DNA from: Plantago elongata
Lineage: Eukaryota > Streptophyta > Magnoliopsida > Lamiales > Plantaginaceae
NCBI GenBank assembly: GCA_036897095.1
Contig: JAYMSP010000067.1
Location: 1 to 64,000 of the forward strand
Length of the DNA stretch: 64,000 nt
Direction of reading: 5' to 3'
Part shown: positions 40,384 to 52,000 of the stretch, in pieces
How the letters are laid out: each line of letters starts with the position of its first letter
Position numbering within the stretch: the stretch's first letter is position 1
The notes under the pieces: generated by a model
Seen by the model: the letters and a program-made list of their open reading frames with translations, nothing else
The model's database searches: none
What the model was told of the DNA's origin: nothing
Translations under genes and position numbers: made by a program

Positions 40384-41690
40384 GACCACTATTCCACTAA
40401 CTTACACAGACAAACAACAGAACCAACGATGGATATTAGTCGCACATAATTAGCAAGGAAATGTGTACATGATCCATATTTCGGAATTTGGAATATATCC
40501 TTTCCTATATTTTAGTGATATTGTTAGTTGTTACCATCAATATAAACTAACACACAAGATTTCCCAGTAACTTCAAAATATCTTCAATTAAGCTCATGTA
40601 TTATCAATGGATCGTGCTCTAGTTGGCAGTTAATACCTAGTTCAGCCCAACACATTACTTGGGCCATTTTCCTCTCCATTACGCTTGATCTAACTTACCG
40701 AAACCCGGTATGATTTTTCCGTCAACGATAAACTAAGTTACTTTAACTCATAACAAATTGAATATTAATTTTAACTACAAATATTAAAGTATCGTGTAGA
40801 GTTTTGTTTATTATTGAAGTGTACACTTAGTTGAGTTAGTCAAAATTAAAATAAAATGTGAAATTTGTGGCATAAACATAAATAGAGAATATGTTATTTA
40901 CTTTGACATTGAGTTAGTAATAGCTTGTTTAATAATTTATATATTACTCATATATTCTATGTTTTGCAAAAGATGCAATTTATCAGAAAATACATGAAAA
41001 ATAATTTAAATTATCAGCTATCAGTTATGACTAATTAATCACTTCAGTTTTCAACGTCCGATTAACTTTTTAATTAAATCTCTTAAGTGATTAATTTTTC
41101 AGTTCATTGTGCTAAACGACTTAATCGTATTATCATCCCCTCTTTACAAGTTGGTTGTGAATGAAAACTCCACTCGATTGACATTTCACATGTTTTCCAT
41201 CCATTATCATCAAGCATCAAGCAAAAACCTATCATCATTAACTACAATGTGATTATTTAATGAAAAAATATGTTTATCTTTGTAATTCATATTTTCGAAA
41301 AGAAAAATAACCCAATAGTTGCTAAAAAGCATAGGTCATACGTGCTCCAGCTAACACTTTTCAATTTAAGAAGTTACGTTTATAGTTTGTATGTACTTGA
41401 TTCGTAAAATTAAATCTAAAATGATAAAAAAAATCAATCTACGAAAAATATCATATAAAAAAAGGAATAAAAGCAGAAACCCTAGCACTCCAATCAGGCG
41501 TTTCAGTCACATGTTGTATTCAACAAACTTATTTCCATTTATGGTCATGTCTTTAGACCAAAAAAAGAAAAAAATCAGTTTATTTTTCTTTATTGATTTA
41601 ATTTAATTAACAAAATGAAATAAAGAGGAAAAAATATATATAGCTGAAAGGAAAAAAGCGCAATGTAATTTGAAAACCACTTGTCTCTCT
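40384..41690. other. AT-rich spacer, no gene seen
   Basis: Lies between the divergent SMC5 remnant and the 283-aa gene. No coding or element ends recognised. The TCTCTCTCGCGCC stretch near 41685-41700 marks the start of the next gene's leader. Confidence 0.5.
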
Positions 41691-42505
41691 CGCGCCGTCT
41701 TTTCCCTCTCTCGGATCTGACGAAAACCCTCTCCGGTGAGTTTTCCGGCGGCTCCATACACTTCCCAGCTCCTTCTATCCATTGATGTTCTTTATTTCAT
41801 TCTCATAACCGAATTTTTCTGAATTTATTCTATTTTGCTGTTATTAAACTGTGTTCGTCGATGTTTTGCTAAATTGAATTGGGGATTTTACTGTTTTTGT
41901 TTTTTGTTGGTTGTAATTGAGGTTTGGTGGGCTGTTTTGTGGATTTTCTAGTCCATTTCGGTGTTTTTTGTGTTAAAAATTGAATCTTTTTGTGTTATGA
42001 GGATTTGCTGATGGTTTGGTGAATTGGGTTCCTCGTTGTTTTGATTTGTTTGGTTGTGGAATCGGTACTGGTTGTAAGTTCGAGTTTTTAACTGGAATTT
42101 CTCGGGTTTGGAGCATATATGTTCTTGTTAAAAAGAAATCTAAATGGATTTGTAAGGATAGAAAGTGGGAAACCTCAGTCAACTTTAGATATTGGTAGGT
42201 CGGGTGTTCTGGTGTGTAGAAGAGTTGACAAAGCGTTGGAAATGATTAGCTGCATTTGTCGTTAGCGGAGATTAGTTTCAAACATTTCGTTAATTTTCTG
42301 ATTCTCTATTATTATGTGTGGCTTTTCGCATTTAATAAATTGCAAGCTAGTGACTTATCTGCTGGTTTTTGTCCGTTTCGGATAATTTGATTGGGTGAGT
42401 GTGCATTAGTAGAAGACTGGTTGATTTATTGCCCGTGACTTGTTTTTCGCAGGCTGGAAATTTGGTGGAGTTTCTTGTAGGAGGTTTGCTTCTGTAGTAT
42501 CCTAA

Positions 42506-44604
42506 ATGATTAACACAGAAATTAATGTTAATGGGGCGAGCATTGGTGGGACAGAATCTCCTGCTCAGGATAAGCAACTTCCAGCTGCTATTAAAAAGAC
42601 TGCACTGAGAGATGTGCAGAATGAAAATGTGGGGCAGATACAAAAGCAACAAAAGAGTTTACTTCCTGGGGGAGGGAGGACTAGCGTTGAGGCAATTAAG
42701 GTTTGTGGGACTAAGCGACTAACACCTGAACGTCCTTTGAATTCGCAGTCTCTACCATCCTTCGCACATACTGGTGCAAATGAGAACGTGATGAATGCTC
42801 GTAGGAGATTTGATCTGGAACTTGGGAAAGGGCGTCATAGCAATGTTGAAAACTATGCAGATGCTTCACTATCAAAGAAGGTTGGGCTTTCATGGCAAGA
42901 TATGCCACATGTGACCAATCAGATGAGAGATAATAACGTTCATCAAACTCCTGCAGTTACATCAAAAAATGTGACACCAATCATGGCGTTTTCTGGTTCT
43001 GTCCCATCATTTCCTAGATCTTTTGGTAAGCAAAATATTAGTGCTGGAGCTGCTAAGTTAACCACGGAGATTCCCCGTACTATTCATCCTAATAACATCA
43101 AAGATCAGCTAAGATCGGAACGCCACAGTCGTCTTTTAAAGTTTTTGAAAACATGTGACGAGAAATATCAGAAGGACTACTTTCAGAGTGAGTATATGCT
43201 TGAATTTCATCATGCAGTATATGTTTGTTATTATTCAGAGTTACTGTTAATGCTGCTTTTTTTGTGTGATTTACATCAGTGTTACTGCAATTATCCCCTG
43301 CTGATCTCAGCCAGCATGCTATTCAGCTAGAACATCGATCAATCCAGTTGACATTAGGAGAAGGTACAAGCTCCACCACTTCTTCATGTGTTCTCACTTG
43401 GCACATATTGTGTATCATAATTGTTTGGAAATGTTTCAGAATGGTTATGACACAGCTTATAAGTATTGTGAAGATGGAAGCTTCATTCAGTCAAATGCTT
43501 TAGATAAACCATGCAAAGTACACACTATGTTGTCAAAACAGAAGCTTTGTTATTGCATCTAATGTTAGACAGGGTGACTTTGTCCAAATAACTTTTTTAA
43601 AGTAAGAAAATCACGTCAATTTAAGAAATGTCTATATTCAGGAGATGAACGCGAAGATATATGCTAATGGTTCATGTGCATGTCTTGGCTCTTTCCTGAT
43701 TGAACAAGCAACATAAAGATTAGATTTGATTAGATTAGATTAGATTAGATTGGTTAGAATGATGAAAAAAATGCTGTGGTGTTAGGAGAGCAAGTAGAAT
43801 TATGTCTGCCACATCAGTGCTGCAGAGTAACATATTTCTGAAACCGAGGAGGATTTGTTTCAATAAAGGACTTACATGATCATACTCCTGTGCTTGTATG
43901 TTATGTGTAGGCTGTAGCTGAATAAAATACACAATCAATACTTTGACGGTGAATAGCATCCAAGTTTGTGTTCTGAGCTGCTCTTACTTGATTAGTAGCT
44001 GCAACAAGTTATTAGTGCATGTGCTTACCTTAAGAATAAAGATGGGGGTTCGGAACTTTGGATTATATCTTGCTCTAGCTCTTGGATAGTAGATGGAGTT
44101 GGAATAGTAGATTACTCTTGCATAAACCGGCCATATCAATCAAGAATCCAGTTTCATTTTATGTGAGGCTATATGGCTAGCTGTGTATGGATTGCCTACA
44201 AAATATATTGTTGTCTTCTTTATGGTCATAAAACTAGATTGGGATTTGTCAAATCATTAAGAGCTCTGAGGGCCTTGAAGATTGTTGATTCTATTCTCTG
44301 TCCTAACTCCTAACATGTATATTGGAAATCTATATTATATCTGCGTGATCATCTTTTTTCATATAGTTTCAACTTCCAAGCTTTAGTTTCTGGGAAAATA
44401 TCTTTTAGGCTGATATACATTATTCCTGTTTCAAACACATGTGCCTTTCGTTGTTGATTTTTATGTTGTATATTAATCTTTCAAAAGAATTGAAATGACT
44501 TGTATATACTTGTTGCAGCTCGTGAGATGCATAGAATGGCAGCGTTGAATATTTTGGTAAAACCTTCTCCATTGAACAATTCATCACCGGCAAATAAATC
44601 CTGA
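42506..44604 (+). CDS. Plant protein of unknown function, 3 coding exons, 283 aa
   Basis: Exons 42506-43187, 43280-43363, 44519-44604; phases close on TGA. A non-coding first exon (about 41680-41735) and leader intron (about 41736-42452, GTGAG...TTTTTCGCAG) precede the ATG. The first 200 residues are polar and low in order (KTALRDVQNENVG, KRLTPERPLNSQSLPSF, RSERHSRLLKFLKTCDEKYQKDYFQ). The C-terminus is more structured and probably helical: MLLQLSPADLSQHAIQLEHRSIQLTLGEAREMHRMAALNILVK. I remember similar C-termini in uncharacterised plant proteins but know of no tested function. A helical, charged C-terminus with a disordered front suggests a protein-interaction role; that is inference. Intron 2 is long (about 1.15 kb) and has a (GATTA)n run. 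Confidence 0.82.
43729..43751. repeat. (GATTA)n microsatellite in intron of the 283-aa gene
   Basis: Four to five near-perfect pentamer units within the second intron. Confidence 0.85.
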
Positions 44605-45327
44605 TTGAGGCTTGTTGGTCACTTTTGGTGCTAAAGAGCCTGCCCTGTAGGATGTGTACTTGTCATAGCGAAACCTAGTTGGATTACTGCCGTGGTGTGC
44701 ATTCTGCATCTAGTTAGATCATGTATCGCTCCTTGTTAGTATGTTCATGTATGTCTCAGAAACTAGGATCATGTGCTGTACTGTATTTCAAATTGTGTTC
44801 TTTAGGAAATAAGCAGTTGGATAAGTTGGACTATGTTCTTGGCATGATACAGTGGAAAACTTTCACTCTTTGGTCAAGAGACTCCATTTCCATTTAGAAA
44901 ATTTTGGTGTATTTGGATCTTTTGAATTATGTTCTTGGCATGATTCGGTGCGCTTTACCTGAGCTTATCTTACGATGGTTCACGTTGAAATGGTGAAAGC
45001 AAGTGTACATTTCCTTTAGGATAGAAATGAAAAGAAGAAATAGTATATATCAATCGTAGTGTGTAGTCAATTTACTAGGAGATCTCACAGTAAATAAATG
45101 TTTGCTAATTTTATGTTTAGACCAACAAATGGCATGCTAGGAGGAAAAAGGGGGGTTTAGCCATGGTTTCAACATTCACTTACAAATTACAACAGTTAAG
45201 CTACAAGGTGTATAGTTCATGACCACAAAAGTATGATGGAGAACACATTGCATTAGATCCTCTCTTTGAAATTTGTCATGTTTCGGATGAATGGTTGATG
45301 GAGGTGATGATCTATTTCCTTGTTCAG
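44605..45327. other. Convergent 3' UTR spacer
   Basis: Two genes end towards each other here. ATGTTCTTGGCATGAT recurs at about 44834 and 44931 as a short direct repeat. Nothing else seen. Confidence 0.5.
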
Positions 45328-47369
45328 TCACATGTCTGACGGAGGCGATGATCTCTGGGATCTGCTTTTAAGACATGACTCTGCTTCAGAATATAAGTAC
45401 TCGAGTGCCAGAACGATATCACTGATATGAGGGCGGAAACTTGCTTGCTCCTGAAGACACATTGAAGTTACTGCAACTGCATGGTGCAGACTCCGCACTG
45501 AGAAGCGACCTTCTAGCAGAGGGTCCACCATCTGGACGTACTTCTTCCGATCCCTGAGATAAGGACGAGACTGCAACGGAAATAGAATATAGTCGTACAC
45601 GTTTAATCCTCAGTTCATCAAAACTTAATGCAGGAATCATGTATTATATAGTTATATTCTCACCCAGACAACGAGATTCTGCTCTCCTGGTTTTCTGGTG
45701 CTATCAATAGCCTTGCGCCCTGTAATCAGCTCCAAAAGAACGACGCCAAAGCTGTAGATATCCGATTTTATAGTCAGCTTGCCACTCATGGCATATTCTG
45801 GAGCGCAATATCCATAAGTACCCATCACTCTTGTCGAAACATGAGTCTTGTCACCAACAGGTCCCAGTTTTGCAAGTCCAAAATCCGACAGCTTCACGTT
45901 GAAGTCGTTGTCCAACAGTATGTTTGAAGATTTCAGGTCGCGATAAATAACTGGTGGGTTTGCTTTGCAGTGAAGATATTCAAGGCCGCGTGCTGCACCA
46001 ACTGCTATCTTCAGCCTAGTGTACCAACTCAGTGGCTTCTGCTCCGGCTCCAAGTCTGACCGTGAAAAGAAACACATGTATAGTTAACATATGGTTTGCT
46101 AGAGTAATTCAACTGACAGACATGGTTTTGAAATCTACCAAATAGATGAATTTCCAAGCTGCCCTTTGGCATGAATTCGTAAACCAAGAGCCTCTGTTCA
46201 CCATGAGTACAATATCCGATCAAGTTCACTAGGTTGGGATGGTGCAGCAGGCTTAACATAAGAACCTCAACGATGAACTCTTGGTTTCCTTGAAGACCCT
46301 CGAGGTTAAGTTGCTTCACGGCTACAATCTGGTCGACAGAGAAACTGTTAAAACTGGAGTCTAGAGCAATGCAAACATAGGAAGTTTCTCGTATGCCCCA
46401 CCTTCACTGCCTCCCAGTGCATAAAGGCATCTTACAAATGTCAACCAGACCATACAATGCCTGAATGCACGGGCGACATTGAAGTTATAGCAAGCAAGAA
46501 ACTCTCCATAAGCCGCACACTTCCATCCAATAATTTCGAAGAACTAATCATTTGCCGAATCATGTTGTATTTTAGGCTCTTTTGAGCAGACAAGGTAAAA
46601 AGGTGACTAGTAGCTGAAAATGCAGTCGATTAGGTAGCTGATTTGAATGTAGGCGTTTAGGGAGATATGCTAAATACTGTTAAGCTAATTCGAGTAGCTT
46701 CTTAAATCATCCAACTTATGAGTCCGTACAACGCATTCATCGTTAGAGCTTACCAAGCCAGAATCAAGACGGCCTTTATAAACACTTCCAAAGCCACCTT
46801 CACCGATCAAATTAGCTTCTCTAAAATTCTGTGTGACAGTACCAAGCTCTTTGAATGCAAAACAGCGTGCCACATTGGTCTTGGTGTCATCATCACCATC
46901 CCTGCTAATGGCAGGAGATCCTTTCCTGTCACTCCCTACGAAATTAACCACATTCGAATCATACATAAAGATCAAATACTATCAATACATAGAAGGAATC
47001 TGCAAGTTCACATGAATCTCTATAATCTTACCAATAGAGCCTAAGCTCGGCCTTCGTCTCCAATTACCAACTGCACATGAATGCAAGCAATCATTAGAAA
47101 GACAAAACAAACATCACATAAAGTGCATTCATCCTAATCTTCCAAGACCTATCCATCCCGGGGCGGAACCAGGAGGCATAGTGGGGGCGTCTTCCCCCCA
47201 AAATTTAAAAAAAAAAAATCAAATCCTGGTTCCGCCATGTATCCATCCATTACAAATGCACATTAAACTTTGCATATAAACCTGAAGAAGCGAAGGATCG
47301 GGGGGTCATATCCTCATCGTAATCTTTCTCATTATGACGCAGGGTGGTCACGCAAGAAAAGCACCCCAT
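45328..47369 (-). CDS. PBS1-like receptor-like cytoplasmic kinase (RLCK-VII), 6 exons, 377 aa
   Basis: Membrane-tethered serine/threonine kinase of immune and growth signalling. Exons (minus strand): 47369-47282, 47070-47032, 46935-46754, 46328-46139, 46055-45664, 45570-45328; phases close. It begins MGCFSC, giving an N-myristoylation Gly2 with palmitoylation-type Cys3 and Cys6. Kinase domain: [12 protein letters not shown] (86-97), catalytic Lys108 in [21 protein letters not shown] with Asp206, DFG at 224-226, then [30 protein letters not shown] (234-242) matches the PBS1 segment GDKSHVSTR that the Pseudomonas protease AvrPphB cuts. The C-terminal tail is short. The glycine-loop, RD and DFG motifs are intact, so it should be an active kinase. 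Which PBL paralogue it is cannot be fixed here. Intron 1 contains a tiny hAT-type MITE. Confidence 0.92.
47159..47240. mobile_element. 82-bp hAT-type MITE in kinase intron 1
   Basis: Flanked by a perfect 8-bp direct repeat ATCCATCC (47151-47158 and 47241-47248). Inverted ends: GGCGGAACCAGGA at 47162-47174 and its exact complement TCCTGGTTCCGCC at 47224-47236. The interior has a G/C-rich half and an A-run. Size, ends and 8-bp duplication fit a minimal hAT element. Confidence 0.85.
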
Positions 47370-49079
47370 CTATTTAATTACAACCACCCTCAAATGTTCC
47401 TCTTTTGTTGACAAAAAAAAAAACTAATCTTTGAAGTTTTCAAGGAACAGAATTCAAGCAAAACTGCACAGACATCAAAGAAACAACTAGGAATCCATAC
47501 AAAATTAATCCATACAAAAAAACAAGCAATTTTAAGAATTATTCATTGACATTAGAAGAATGAAAAAACAAAGAAAAACAGAGCATAGGGAAATGAATCT
47601 ATTTGGAGAGAGAATATAATTACATATTCTCCCCCATTTGATAATAGCAGGACAGGAGAGAGAAAAAACCCCTAATCCCTGATTTTAGGAAGAAGAATCG
47701 AAACTGAATTAGTTCTGCAGAAATTTGAATATCATGAAAACAGAGGCAAGAAAGAAAGCAGATTAAACAGGGAGAAGATGAAAAAATAAGGATTTTAGGA
47801 GGAAGAAAATGGGAAATGCTAAAATTGTTCTTCTCCTCGTTTTGATGGCTATATTTAGGTGAGGATTCCGTTTTATCGGCAACAATAACGCTACATCCTT
47901 GGTTTTGCTTCCATGTTTTTGAGCCTTAAACAAGAGCTAGGTAGCTCACTCTATACTCCCACTTCTGCTTAATCATTTAATGGTCCGGATCTTTAACTGC
48001 TAGCTACTGTTTAAAAAAATTATTTTGGAAATGTACGAAAGTTGAAATGTCAGGTTTAAAAGAATTCATAACGCATTTATATGATCGTGGATTAAAATTT
48101 AGAAGTTTTGATGTGTTTGAATTCTTTAAAAGTTTAAATGTTATGCAACTAAGATGTAAATGAAAAGTCGAGTATGAAATGATAAAAATACTACTTATAT
48201 CAATGTAATGAACATGTATAATGTTGTTTTGAAGAGCATATATGTATAATTTATGGAATAAAAAAATTGAACATTTATAAATTTTAGAGTTGAAGTTTTG
48301 AAGATATATGTATTTAAATAAACTCATTTATAGTGGAGTGGTGAGCTGAGACCCCATACCCAAGAGGTTAAGAGTTCGATTCTTGAAAATAGTTAATTTT
48401 AATCTATGTACATAAAATGAGAATGCTGATTAAATTAACTGACATATGTATTGATAATTTAAATGTTATATTCACTTATATAATTGTAATATTATATTTT
48501 TTTTAAAATTATTAATTTGTGTGGACCGTCATATTATAAACCATTCCACGAGTAATTGCACCAAGTTAAAAGTGTCTCCAATCGATTAATATTTTAACGT
48601 AATTTTCCCTAATTTTTTGCTTTGCAAGGCTAAAATACCCACTAAACGCACATAAAGAAGACCCATATGGACCCGCTTCTAAATTTACCCAGTTGAAAAT
48701 AGTTTGCATTGCCCTGGACCCGGTAGATTTTGAAAGAATAGAGTCGGTTGATTAACGCTATTAAATATGATTGGAGTAATAAGCTCAATCATAATAGCCC
48801 AGAAGATACGATTAAAAACATGAATTGTGTACTCAATGTTTTAACTCTATACGCAACAGTTATATCTTTTTACAACGATCAACTGCGAGTGGAAGGAAAA
48901 GAATAAAAAACTATCTTAAACATCTCCGCATCTATCCAACAGTCATTACTCATTAGGTTCTTGTTCTGGTACACAAAGGGCAGTCATTACTCATTAGGTT
49001 CATGGTTTGGTACACAAAGGGGTCAGACTCATAAAATGGACAGACCATTTTGTTTAAGTGGATGTCTCGTTCGGTTGCA
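47370..49079. other. Promoter of the kinase gene and spacer to GIGANTEA 3' end
   Basis: 47370 to about 47900 is the leader/promoter of the kinase (a leader exon near 47640 is possible). A tRNA-like SINE head lies at 48331-48383. Near 48943-49020 a 39-base unit containing CAGTCATTACTCATTAGGTTC and GGTACACAAAGG is tandemly repeated. Nothing coding. Confidence 0.5.
48331..48383 (+). mobile_element. tRNA-derived SINE head (candidate)
   Basis: Box A-like TAGTGGAGTGGTGAGCTGAG (48331-48350) and box B-like GGTTAAGAGTTCGATTCT (48366-48383) at pol III spacing. The body after it is AT-rich; the end was not found. Confidence 0.5.
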
Positions 49080-52000
49080 CTAGCTAGCTTCGATTGAAAT
49101 GGTACACCCTAATTCTTTAGCCGCGTTATCAACGAACTGTATAGGGAGACCAATTGCAAGTCGGCTGTGTGCTTCCCATGTCAAACATTTCTCAATATCA
49201 GCTTGCCAATCCGTGTTGCTCACATTTGTGCACTCATACCGAGGAGCACTTCCATTCCTGGCGGGCAATGTTATTTTTCTATCTGAATTTATCGAAGAAC
49301 CAGCATGTAGCATAGCACCAAGAACTGATCTGCTCAGAGCACGGACATGAGCACTCGGGTGGGATACACAACGGACTGTAGCTGGGAGTCGACACTGCAT
49401 ATCATAGATGCCCACACCATGTCAATATGGATTCTTATGTAAAAATATGCATTATTGCCATGAACAGGATTGAGTTAGTTTACTTCTCTAAAGATTACAT
49501 GAACTAACTTTCATTTCAAAAGCTTTCTTACCTTCAACAAATTTGAAAGGCCATCTGCCACCATTACTCCGGATTTACCCCATTCAAGCACTGGTTGAAC
49601 TGCTCTAGCCGTCGCCTCCAACAACTAATATATAGATGAAAGTGCACACTAGTAAATTACAGTGAATAAATAATACTAACTGCTAACACGTGTCACTGGC
49701 TAAAAAGTTGTAGCAGCAAAATGATCTCTAAGGACCACAAAACACTGACAGAAGCTAGCGAATAGAAGTGATGGCAAAGACAGCTTTTATAACGACTAAG
49801 CTTTTTCATTTACTAAACCGGACTTTCTGAACCATCTCGGAATCAACTCTACTCATACACGTCATTTTTCTTCACATCAAAGTATTCTTATTAAGACCCT
49901 TTAACATGTGTGCCTTTAGTTATTACTTCTAACTTCTATCCAACAATGTAGAATTCTGGAGGAATTCGGGAAACGAAAAGGAAAAGAAGATCTGTAGTAC
50001 CTCAAGTTGGGGTAAAGTGCAAGCTTCTCCATCGACAAGCATACCATCTGTTGCACGGAGGAGAACATCTGATGCACTTGCCAAAATCACCAATGATTCT
50101 GGGGTCTCGTGATTTCTCATCAACTCAACAATCACTTTTACAATTCTCTGGTTTATTCTCCACATCTTCTGGCCTAAGTCATCTTTAGCAATCCAAGGCT
50201 TTAATTCCTTCTCGGCCTGCAAAAATAGGGAACAAAAAAGACAGTCAGAAAAGCAACATGAAACTATAGGTCAAACATAAGTTTAGAGTTCAATAAGATG
50301 CATATTAATTGAGACTATGATGCACATTATTGAAAATTTATTCTGCTACTAATGTTGCATGTGACAAGATAGTCTCAATTGTTGGAAGAAGCAGCGGTAC
50401 CACAACTACTTATGTAAAAGAATCTAGACCTGAAGAACAACAGCTGTTGCAGCCTTTGCCGGTGATGCTGACACCACATTGCAGAGCGCAACCACCACCT
50501 GTATTAAAAAAAAAATCACGGTCAATAAATGATGCAGACAAACACCTGAACAGTGGTAACATAAAAATGTCCTAAATGGTCAAATTACAGAACAACCAAT
50601 TGTTATGATTGCCACTCATTCGAATAACAAGTAACACAGAGATGAACCACCTAAACATCGTTTGTTTTGAAAGTTCTCAACTGGTATAAAATTTCTGCAG
50701 ATACACATTGAGTGACTGGAATAATCTCCTACACAGTGAGGTATCAGACATCTGAGGTGATCAGACCCAATTTAGCTACCAGTCAAATATGAACATAGAA
50801 ATTGGAAGTAGTTGATGATAATTGGCATTCATTATCTGTATCTTTATAGGCTGTTTGGCTAGCGATTAAAATAAAGAAAATCAGGTTAGAATAGGTATTT
50901 TTAACCAGGTTTTGTTGATTTCAACCGCTTGACAAACAAGCACGAATATTTTCTGGTCTATATTAAGAGCATGACAACATAGCATATCAGCATAATTAAT
51001 AATAACAAAGAAATCCAGCAAAATAACTGTCATAAGCATGCACTAGACAGAGTGGACATTATTACCTGTCTCCATCCTTGTTGAGCAGACGTGCTTTCAG
51101 CGCTTGGCTGTGTTTCAGGTGACACAATCAATCTGTGCCAGAGCAAGGAAACAACTGAAAAACAAAGTTCTTGCTTTTCAGTGAGGACAGATCTAAGAAG
51201 AACTTGAGCACTGCAACTAAAACCAATGTGCCTATCCATTGTCAAAAGATTGGCCACATCCGAAGCATCAAATGTAAAGGTTGCAATCCCTTTTCCGACT
51301 GAACACCTTTCAGTCTCAACGGGATCAGCCTTCTCACAGTCTTGCAAAATTTCTGAACCAGACGAACTTGCACAGGGCACCGAAAATTTCTGATCCGATT
51401 CTGAGCGACGACAGCTGGCACAAGCATTAGTTTCTTTCCCATGAAAGCATACAGGATTCTCTTTCATAAATGGGGTATGCAATAGGTGTGCCTCCAAAGG
51501 CTCTGCTTTATTTACAATGGCGGCAACAACTTTGCTGTGAATATCAATCAGATTGAACAATGAGTTGGCCCTAGTGTGAATCTCGTTGTCCCACTTGCAT
51601 CTTATCAAGATGGAAAGAGCCCGCATGCAAGTCTTTGATCGTCTAAAAAGATCAGAAACATGAGCTGCAACCATTGCAGCAGCTACTATTTCATTTGAAC
51701 TGTAACTCCATGATGTACCAACAGAAGACGGCTTTAAAGAAAAAAGAGCCTCTAGAATTGCCAATATCCGGCGACTTTGATAAACAGCCGATTCCATGCC
51801 ATCACGTAACTCATTGGTTTTACCATTTTCTTTTTCAGGCTTAGCTAAATTGAAGTTCCCAGATCCTAAATTGTTGCTTCTTTTTGAGATCAAGGGAAAG
51901 AGCTGAAGCTCACAAGATAGAGCACAAACAGCTGCAATAACATAAGAATCAAATGCTGCCACAGGTCCCTGCTTCTTTCCGTGTTTACTTCCATTTTCTC

